DNA from: an uncultured Clostridium sp.
GTDB lineage: Bacteria; Bacillota; Clostridia; Lachnospirales; Lachnospiraceae
NCBI GenBank assembly: GCA_958349075.1
Contig: CATWBR010000067.1
Location: 1 to 13,656, forward strand
Length of the DNA: 13,656 nt
Direction of reading: 5' to 3'
The notes under the pieces are model-generated. The model saw only the letters and a program-made list of their open reading frames with translations, was not told where the DNA came from and made no database searches. Shown here piece by piece: positions 1 to 4,167 of this stretch; positions within the stretch are counted from its first letter, which is position 1; the number at the start of each line of letters is the position of its first letter. The position numbers were made by a program, and so were the translations under genes.

Positions 1-187
1 CTACTATACAGGTAATGTGTGATGAAAGTTTGACCGGGAGATAAAGGATTTCTAAAAAAGATAAAAAAAATCTTACGGATAAGTTGTACATTGACAATTA
101 AATAATTTTGACCGGCAACAAATAATTAATGGGGCCTGCTTTTTTACAGACAGTGTGATGTTTTAGAGAGGCAGGGCAGAACTGTGG
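1..187. other. AT-rich upstream non-coding region
   Basis: No coding region is supported here; all three forward frames meet stops early. The stretch is AT-rich, with an A-tract around 61-70. It contains a TTGACA box at 91-96 but no good -10 box 16-18 nt downstream, so I do not call a promoter. Two short direct repeats are visible: TTTGACCGG at 29-37 and 107-115, and GTGTGATG at 17-24 and 153-160. They may be regulator sites for the gene that follows, but copies this short could also be chance. Confidence 0.5.
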
Positions 188-613
188 ATGGAGATAAGTT
201 TAAGGGAGGCGAAGCGATTGGACAGAATATGTAAAAGAAATCTGAAATTGAGCGACTACAATATATCTCAGGCCAAGTATAATGAGTTAAAGTATTTTTG
301 TATGCAGTACGATGAAAAACGCAGGGAGTTACATAACGGCCTTGGACTCAGAGCGGTTGTCTATGACGGAATGCCGAAAGGAAATTCACTGGGGAACCCG
401 ACCGAGCGGACCGCAATCCGTAGAACAATACTGCAGAGCGATTTGGAACTAATCGAGCAGACGGCAATGGAGGCGGACAGAAGCATCTATAAGTGGCTGA
501 TGAAAAATATAACGGACGGCATTCCTTATGAATGTCTGGATGTGCCGAAGGGAAGAAAACAGTTTTATGAGTCGCGCAGGTATTTTTTTTACCTGCTGGC
601 ACAAAAAAGATAA
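188..613 (+). CDS. Probable phage-type transcriptional regulator (RinA/sigma-like HTH protein)
   Basis: This 141-residue basic protein probably binds DNA and controls the tail operon. The N-terminal half is a helical region with LDRICKRNLKL and YNELKYFCMQY; a middle segment carries PTERTAIRR followed by an acidic helix (SDLELIEQTAMEADRSIY). The C-terminus (about residues 104-140) looks like a helix-turn-helix, with VPKGRKQFY-ESRRYFFYLL as a putative recognition helix. This layout is typical of small late-gene activators and sigma-region-4-like proteins of Firmicutes phages, such as the RinA or ArpU type; the exact family is uncertain. ATG 188 is the first start after an in-frame stop at 164; the Shine-Dalgarno site is weak (GAGAGG, about 165-170, rather far). 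It stands alone and is separated from the tail operon by an intrinsic terminator at 711-749. A regulator directly ahead of tail genes is also the arrangement of headless tail loci. The coding region is well supported and the function moderately so. Confidence 0.65.
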   Translation: MEISLREAKRLDRICKRNLKLSDYNISQAKYNELKYFCMQYDEKRRELHNGLGLRAVVYDGMPKGNSLGNPTERTAIRRTILQSDLELIEQTAMEADRSIYKWLMKNITDGIPYECLDVPKGRKQFYESRRYFFYLLAQKR

Positions 614-640
614 AAGTGGATAACTGAGAGGGGGTACTTC

Positions 641-660
641 CATGATAATATAGTATCATG
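641..660 (+). promoter_or_regulatory. Inverted repeat overlapping a -10-like box, possible activator-dependent promoter
   Basis: CATGATA (641-647) and TATCATG (654-660) are perfect 7-nt inverted arms around a 6-nt centre. Inside lies TATAGT (649-654), a good -10 match. The place of a -35 box (about 626-631, GAGAGG) does not match TTGACA, as expected for a promoter needing an activator. It could equally be a regulator's operator or a chance palindrome. Its position just after the regulator gene and before the tail operon favours a regulatory role. Confidence 0.35.
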
Positions 661-710
661 CAATAAGCGGACAGGAAATCTGACTGCTGTATATGTATTC
701 TTCCTTTTTG

Positions 711-749
711 AAACGGCTGCCGGAGCATAAATAATCCGGCGGCCGTTTT
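711..749 (+). terminator. Intrinsic (Rho-independent) terminator
   Basis: The left arm AAACGGCTGCCGGA (711-724) pairs with TCCGGCGGCCGTTT (735-748), giving a 14-bp stem with one T·G wobble and a 10-nt loop, ending in TTTT (746-749). The stem is very GC-rich. The U tract is short, so efficiency is uncertain. It ends transcription from the regulator gene, or from any promoter near 649, before the tail operon, so operon expression needs a promoter after 749 or read-through. Confidence 0.8.
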
Positions 750-788
750 GGTTTCACGGCGGCGGTAAGGAATTATGTTGCCAAAGCG

Positions 789-826
789 CTCCGCCCCAGG
801 CGGAGAATACCGCACACGGGATTCTC
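789..826 (+). promoter_or_regulatory. Leader RNA with two overlapping hairpins
   Basis: CTCCGCC (789-795) pairs perfectly with GGCGGAG (799-805) over a CCA loop. GAGAAT (803-808) pairs with ATTCTC (821-826), with an inner CCG/CGG stem (810-812 with 817-819). Both hairpins need the bases GAG at 803-805, so they cannot both form fully. They sit between the terminator and the first tail gene, in what would be its 5' leader. A role as an attenuator or antitermination element is only a guess. Confidence 0.3.
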
Positions 827-925
827 TCTTCCAGGAACAAATACGGTGGGAGAGGGGAGTTACCGGTATAGACAGAGGTAAGTCCGGTATTGCAAGACTT
901 AAGGCTTGGCCAAAGGAGGTGAATC

Positions 926-1345
926 ATGCTCGACGATATTTTGAATGCAGCTTCCAGGCGGTTAAATGAACTGTTTGGGGAAAATTACACAATTTATACA
1001 GATAAGACAGGACAAGAGTTTCAGAAGCCCTGTTTTTTTGTACGAATTACGGAAACATCGGAACGGCCGATGATAGGCCGGCGGTATTTCCGCAGGACAG
1101 GAATCGCGGTTCAGTATCTTTCTAATGAAAATTCCAGCCGGGAAGAAAACCGCGTTTTGGATATTTTAATGGAAGGTATGGAGAGTGTCACGCTGGAAAA
1201 TGGGCGGCAGTTGACTGGGACGAATCGAAAAAGCGGAACAGAGGAAGGAAGTGTAACCTTCTATGTCAATTATGACCAATTCATTGTGAAGGAAAAAGAA
1301 GAAACGCCAATGGAGGAGTTGGAGATGAAAGGGGGAATTGTGTGA
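926..1345 (+). CDS. Phage tail terminator family protein
   Basis: This 139-residue soluble protein is the first gene of the tail operon. Tail terminators form a ring that ends tube and sheath growth and, in phages, joins tail to head. What is seen: an N-terminal helix (LDDILNAASRRLNELFG), a KPCFFVRI strand typical of this small alpha/beta fold, and a YFRRTGIAVQYLS strand pair followed by a helix and a C-terminal VTFYVNYDQFIV strand. Size and position just upstream of the small linker gene and sheath match the XkdI slot of PBSX-like tails and the clostridial 'tail terminator family' (DUF6838-like). ATG 926 follows an excellent AAAGGAGGTG site. The end overlaps the next gene by 4 nt. No head-completion gene precedes it. 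The family call rests on fold pattern and context. Confidence 0.7.
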   Translation: MLDDILNAASRRLNELFGENYTIYTDKTGQEFQKPCFFVRITETSERPMIGRRYFRRTGIAVQYLSNENSSREENRVLDILMEGMESVTLENGRQLTGTNRKSGTEEGSVTFYVNYDQFIVKEKEETPMEELEMKGGIV

Positions 1346-1536
1346 GAGCGGAAAAAGGTAAGGAGACTGCCGTGGAATCTGAACAGGCGGTATTTACAAA
1401 AAAACAGCTTTTAGCATCATCCAGATATAAGGGAAAGGGTGATTTGCTGGAGGCTCTTCTGGAAGACGGAAAAATGTACAGTTTCCAGGAAACAGACGAA
1501 ACAATTGATTTTTATATGAAAGGAAAGGTGAATTAG
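1342..1536 (+). CDS. Small conserved tail-operon protein (XkdJ position)
   Basis: A 64-residue protein starting at GTG 1342, which overlaps the stop of the preceding gene in a GTGA arrangement, so translation is probably coupled; an AAAGGGGG site lies just upstream. The first 17 residues are polar and look disordered. The rest (FTKKQLLASSRYKGKGDLL, then ALLEDGKMYSFQE and DFYMKGKV) matches a recurring small phage pattern: a 'F-x-K-x-Q-L-L-x-S-x-R-Y' helix followed by 'D-L-L-x-A-L-L'. Such proteins are common in tail modules of Firmicutes phages, but no biochemical role is established that I can name. It sits where xkdJ sits in PBSX, between terminator and sheath, so a part in tail assembly is likely. 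The coding call is good; the function is unknown. Confidence 0.7.
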   Translation: MRAEKGKETAVESEQAVFTKKQLLASSRYKGKGDLLEALLEDGKMYSFQETDETIDFYMKGKVN

Positions 1537-2835
1537 ATGTTAGGAGGCGGAAGTTTTACATCCCAGAACAAGACACTTCCGGGAGCTTATATTAATTTTG
1601 TAAGTGCAGCCCGGGCTAATGCAGTTTTATCGGAGAGAGGTATCGTGACAGTTCCCATGATTCTTGACTGGGGTCCGGAAAAAACGGTTTTTGAAGTAAC
1701 GAACGGAGAGTTTCAGACAAATGGGCAGAAGTTATTCGGATATTCCTATGACGCGCCTCAGATGCTTAATCTAAGGGAGTTGTTTGCCAATGCGACGAAA
1801 GGTATTTTCTACCGTCTGAACAGCGGCGTTAAGGCGGCCAATGACTTTGCAACAGCCAAATACAGCGGGGTAAGAGGCAATGATGTAAGGATTGTAATTG
1901 CCGTTAATGTGGAGGATGAACAGAAGTACGATGTAACGACTATGCTGGATAGAAGCGAAGTAGATCGTCAGACGGTAAGCAAGGCAGCTGATCTTGCGGG
2001 AAATGACTATGTTGATTTTAAAGCGGATGCCGCTCTTGCAGCGACGGCCGGAACTCCCCTTACAGGAGGAACAAATGGAGAGGTTCCGACGGGCTCCGAG
2101 CATTCAGCCTATCTGGCGGCGATCGAGCCGTATACCGCACACATTTTATGCTGTCCAGTGACGGACGAGCCCACGAAGAGTCTCTATACGGCCTTTACAA
2201 AACGGATGCGTGAGAATGCAGGAGTGAAGTTCCAGACGGTCGTTTTCCAAAAAAGTGATGCGGACTACGAAGGCGTCATTTCCGTAGAAAACACGGCAAA
2301 AGAGCTGGAGCAGGGACTTGTATACTGGACGGCAGGAGCCGAGGCCGCATGCGCGGTGAATAAGACCAATGAAAACAGGGTGTATAACGGAGAATATACG
2401 GTTAATACGTCATATACACAGACCCAGCTTGCGGATGGAATCAAATCTGGAAAATTTATGTTTCACAAGGTTGGGGACCAGGTGCGCGTTCTGATGGATA
2501 TCAATACGCTGACCTCCGTCACTGCCGAAAAGAATGAGGAATTTGCCGGTAACCAGACAATCAGGGTACTGGACCAGATCGGAAACGATATTGCATCCAT
2601 GTTCAATACTAAATATCTGGGGAGTATTCCAAATGACAATGCGGGGCGTATCAGCCTTTGGAATGATATCGTGACATACAATCAGAAACTGGCTAAAATC
2701 AGAGCGATCGAAGAGATTAATGCGGAGCAGATTACGGTGGAAAAAGGAGAAAGTAAACGGGCAGTTATCGTGACCAATCCGGTTACTCCGATTAACTGTA
2801 TGAGCCAGTTGTATATGACTGTAATAATTGATTAA
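1537..2835 (+). CDS. xkdK: Contractile tail sheath protein (XkdK family)
   Basis: This 432-residue protein is the sheath subunit that stacks around the tube and contracts to drive it through the target envelope. The N-terminus (GGGSFTSQNKTLPGAYINF, residues 3-21) is the hallmark opening of PBSX-type sheaths; this arm links neighbouring subunits. The middle includes the characteristic LTGGTNG motif (about 175-181) that precedes the conserved core domain (about 185-320). The C-terminal domain ends in a strand (MSQLYMTVIID) that completes the subunit-to-subunit mesh. Length is normal for the PBSX/diffocin class and shorter than T4 gp18. ATG 1537 follows AGGAAAGGTG, which overlaps the end of the previous gene; the tube gene follows 16 nt after the stop, as expected since the two are made together in large amounts. 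The call is close to certain. Confidence 0.95.
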   Translation: MLGGGSFTSQNKTLPGAYINFVSAARANAVLSERGIVTVPMILDWGPEKTVFEVTNGEFQTNGQKLFGYSYDAPQMLNLRELFANATKGIFYRLNSGVKAANDFATAKYSGVRGNDVRIVIAVNVEDEQKYDVTTMLDRSEVDRQTVSKAADLAGNDYVDFKADAALAATAGTPLTGGTNGEVPTGSEHSAYLAAIEPYTAHILCCPVTDEPTKSLYTAFTKRMRENAGVKFQTVVFQKSDADYEGVISVENTAKELEQGLVYWTAGAEAACAVNKTNENRVYNGEYTVNTSYTQTQLADGIKSGKFMFHKVGDQVRVLMDINTLTSVTAEKNEEFAGNQTIRVLDQIGNDIASMFNTKYLGSIPNDNAGRISLWNDIVTYNQKLAKIRAIEEINAEQITVEKGESKRAVIVTNPVTPINCMSQLYMTVIID

Positions 2836-2851
2836 GAAGGGAGCAAATTTT

Positions 2852-3319
2852 ATGCAGACTATGAATGCATGGGATGCGGTCAGTGCATCCAAGGCGGAGT
2901 GTTTTGTGACGATTGAAGGAAACCGTTACAACTTTATGCAGGCCATCAATCTGGAGGCCAAAATTGAGAAGACAAAAACAGAGGTGCCGATTCTCGGCAG
3001 ATCAATGAAAGGAAACAAGACGGTAGGACTCAAGGGTACCGGTTCTGCCACCTTCCATTTTAACACCAGTATTTTCTGGAAAATTCTGTATGATTTCCAG
3101 AAGAGCGGTAAAGACATCTATTTTGATATCCAGGTTACCAATGAGGATCCGGCTTCCAATGTTGGAAGGCAGACGGTGATTCTGAAGGACTGCAACCTGG
3201 ACGGCGGAACAATCGCCAAGTTTGATGCGGATGCGGAGTATCTGGAGGATGAATTTGACTTTACCTTTGAGAGCTGGGAAATGCCGGAGACATTCGGCAG
3301 TCTTGAAGGAATGATATAA
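2852..3319 (+). CDS. xkdM: Tail tube protein (XkdM family)
   Basis: This 155-residue protein forms the inner tail tube, stacked as hexamer rings inside the sheath. It is a beta-rich protein of the usual tube size, with the family-typical NAWDAVSASKAECFV start, an I-E-G-N-R-Y strand, KTEVPILGRSMKGNK at about residues 40-54 (a loop conserved in XkdM tubes), a GTGSATFHFNTSIF strand pair, and a closing FDFTFESWEMPETF. I place the start at ATG 2852, 8 nt after an AAGAAGGGAG site. A longer frame opens at TTG 2828 but overlaps the sheath stop, and the ribosome site lies inside that extension, so it is rejected. Known Xkd tails keep the order sheath, tube, chaperone, tape measure, as here. Confidence 0.93.
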   Translation: MQTMNAWDAVSASKAECFVTIEGNRYNFMQAINLEAKIEKTKTEVPILGRSMKGNKTVGLKGTGSATFHFNTSIFWKILYDFQKSGKDIYFDIQVTNEDPASNVGRQTVILKDCNLDGGTIAKFDADAEYLEDEFDFTFESWEMPETFGSLEGMI

Positions 3320-3340
3320 AGAAAGAGAGGATAAGGATTA

Positions 3341-3769
3341 ATGAGTAATTTAAGTTGTTTTCTGTCACAGAATGCAGTGCCAGTGGAAAATAAAAAGTTT
3401 GTGGTTTCAAAAAGGTTTATTGGGGCGGATAAGAAACCGGTAGAATGGGAGATTTGTCCGATTTCATCCTCGGAGGATGAACTGCTCAGAAAAGAATGCA
3501 CAAAGCGGGTTCCGGTTCCGGGTAAAAGAGGGCAGTATACACAGGAAACAGACTATAATCTTTATCTCGGAAAACTTGCGTCCCGTTCTACGGTTTTTCC
3601 GAATCTGAATGATAAAGAACTGCAGGATTCTTATCATGCTATGGGGGCGGACGCCCTGTTAAAAACGATGCTTACGGCGGGAGAATATGCCGGTTATCTG
3701 GAGAAAATCCAGCAGGTAAACGGATTTGATGTGCCGATGGACGACATCGTTGAAGAAGCAAAAAACTGA
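3341..3769 (+). CDS. xkdN: Tail assembly chaperone, short form (XkdN, gpG-like)
   Basis: This 142-residue protein is the in-frame product of the tail chaperone gene. Such proteins coat the tape measure before the tube polymerises around it and are absent from the finished tail. Visible features are a beta-containing N-terminal region (FVVSKRF, VEWEICPISSSEDELLRKE) and a helical C-terminal half with VFPNLNDKELQDSYHAMGADALLKTML, which matches the XkdN family (Phage_TAC_5-like). Length is normal. It lies 21 nt after the tube gene with an AGAGAGG site upstream of ATG 3341. Its last two sense codons lie in a canonical slippery heptamer and are followed at once by TGA, so a fraction of ribosomes should shift into the -1 frame and make the longer form. 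Confidence 0.9.
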   Translation: MSNLSCFLSQNAVPVENKKFVVSKRFIGADKKPVEWEICPISSSEDELLRKECTKRVPVPGKRGQYTQETDYNLYLGKLASRSTVFPNLNDKELQDSYHAMGADALLKTMLTAGEYAGYLEKIQQVNGFDVPMDDIVEEAKN

Positions 3770-3951
3770 TAGAGGGAGACGATACCGAGGCCAACATCGC
3801 CTATTATTGTCTCCACAAACTGCATAAATGGCCTCATGAGTTTCTGGAATTAGAACGGTATGAAAAGGCCTTTGTAATAGCCGCCGTTGAGTTAAAGCTG
3901 GAAAATGATAAAAAGGAAGCAAAGAAGGCGAAAGCTATGAGGAGGAGATAG
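3341..3951 (+). CDS. Tail assembly chaperone, long -1 frameshift form (gpGT-like)
   Basis: The -1 frame relative to the chaperone is open only from 3754 to the TAG at 3949-3951 and has no start codon apart from a late ATG near 3937, so it can be expressed only by frameshifting. Slippage at 3760-3766 would add 61 residues (LIEGDDTEANIAYYCLHKL, then HKWPHEFLELERYEKAFVIA, then a Lys-rich helix) to give a protein of about 203 residues. The extension is helical, charged and ends Arg-rich (KAKAMRRR), like the T domain of lambda gpGT, which recruits tail subunits to the tape measure. Xu, Hendrix and Duda described conserved -1 frameshifts in this position across tailed phages. The coding sense of the extension, the position before the tape measure and the slippery site agree strongly. 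Confidence 0.88.
3760..3766 (+). promoter_or_regulatory. -1 ribosomal frameshift slippery site A AAA AAC
   Basis: The zero frame reads GCA|AAA|AAC|TGA, so the heptamer A|AAA|AAC is in the exact phase for tandem -1 slippage (X XXY YYZ). The stop codon TGA follows at once. After slippage the frame continues CTG ATA GAG and stays open for 61 codons to 3951. This sets the ratio of short to long tail chaperone. Confidence 0.88.
3775..3814 (+). promoter_or_regulatory. Putative frameshift-stimulating stem-loop
   Basis: GGAGACGAT (3775-3783) pairs with ATTGTCTCC (3806-3814): nine base pairs including one G·U. The stem begins 8 nt after the slippery heptamer, within the usual 5-9 nt distance. The 22-nt loop holds a small inner stem, AGGC (3788-3791) with GCCT (3799-3802). 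Location and spacing fit a stimulatory element; whether it forms a pseudoknot was not determined. Confidence 0.6.
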
Positions 3952-4167
3952 ATTATTGTTTTAATAAGTTGGACAGCCCCCGGGATGAGTGCCTCTTTAG
4001 ACGGGGCAATCATAAGATATAATGACGCTTCTGCCAACTTTTGATTGATACCCATGAGAGCCGGTAACAAACAGCAGTAAAACAGGAAACATAGTTGGAA
4101 CGTACCTCCAGGGACGTTCCAACTAAAAGAACGATTAAAAAATATACAGGAAAGGAGGAATACCAAA
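3952..4167 (+). other. Structured non-coding gap before the tape measure gene
   Basis: This 216-nt stretch carries no supported gene, which is unusual in an operon whose other genes touch or overlap. It contains nested inverted repeats: AAGTTGG (3966-3972) with CCAACTT (4034-4040), enclosing GCCCC (3976-3980) with GGGGC (4003-4007), then a long perfect hairpin at 4092-4125. The hexamers AGTTGG (3967, 4093) and CCAACT (4034, 4119) each occur twice and any left copy can pair with any later right copy. A 19-codon frame starting at ATG 3985 has no ribosome site. The 3' end holds the tape measure's ribosome site AAAGGAGG (4151-4158). Confidence 0.45.
4092..4125 (+). repeat. Perfect 12-bp inverted repeat (RNA hairpin)
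   Basis: TAGTTGGAACGT (4092-4103) and ACGTTCCAACTA (4114-4125) are perfect complements around a 10-nt loop that can form a further CC/GG pair. No T-tract follows (AAAAGAACG), so it is not a normal intrinsic terminator. It ends 26 nt before the tape measure's ribosome binding site. Possible roles are mRNA processing or stability, or limiting tape measure translation relative to the abundant upstream proteins. Confidence 0.7.

Larger units (their letters stand above)
614..925 (+). other. Intergenic control region between regulator and tail operon
   Basis: These 312 bases hold no convincing gene. In order they contain a perfect 7-bp inverted repeat enclosing a TATAGT box (641-660), a strong intrinsic terminator (711-749), and a leader of about 176 nt with two overlapping hairpins (789-805 and 803-826), ending in the AAAGGAGGTG ribosome binding site (912-921) of the first tail gene. 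A 64-codon frame at 775-969 has no ribosome binding site, covers the real site and start of the next gene, and resembles nothing, so I do not call it. Confidence 0.55.

Noticed and set aside
91..96. TTGACA as a -35 promoter box for the regulator gene
   Set aside because: No acceptable -10 box occurs 15-19 nt downstream; the sequence there is GGCAAC.
348..815. Long reverse-strand open frames, also at 1771-2103, 2410-2892, 4419-4733 and 10201-10515
   Set aside because: They lie antisense to well-supported genes, give low-complexity or Cys/Ser-rich products, and have no ribosome sites or recognisable domains.
775..969. A 64-codon forward frame between the terminator and the tail terminator gene
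   Set aside because: It has no ribosome binding site, covers the strong site and start codon of the next gene, and its product resembles no known protein.
2828..2851. Upstream TTG start for the tube protein
   Set aside because: It overlaps the sheath stop and the AAGAAGGGAG ribosome site lies inside this extension; ATG 2852 is correctly spaced and gives the usual tube N-terminus.
3985..4044. A 19-codon frame (MSASLDGAIIRYNDASANF) in the gap before the tape measure gene
   Set aside because: No Shine-Dalgarno site precedes it, it is very short, and its bases are shared with the inverted repeats. It is in the same frame as the chaperone extension and the tape measure, so a decayed coding remnant is possible but not supported.
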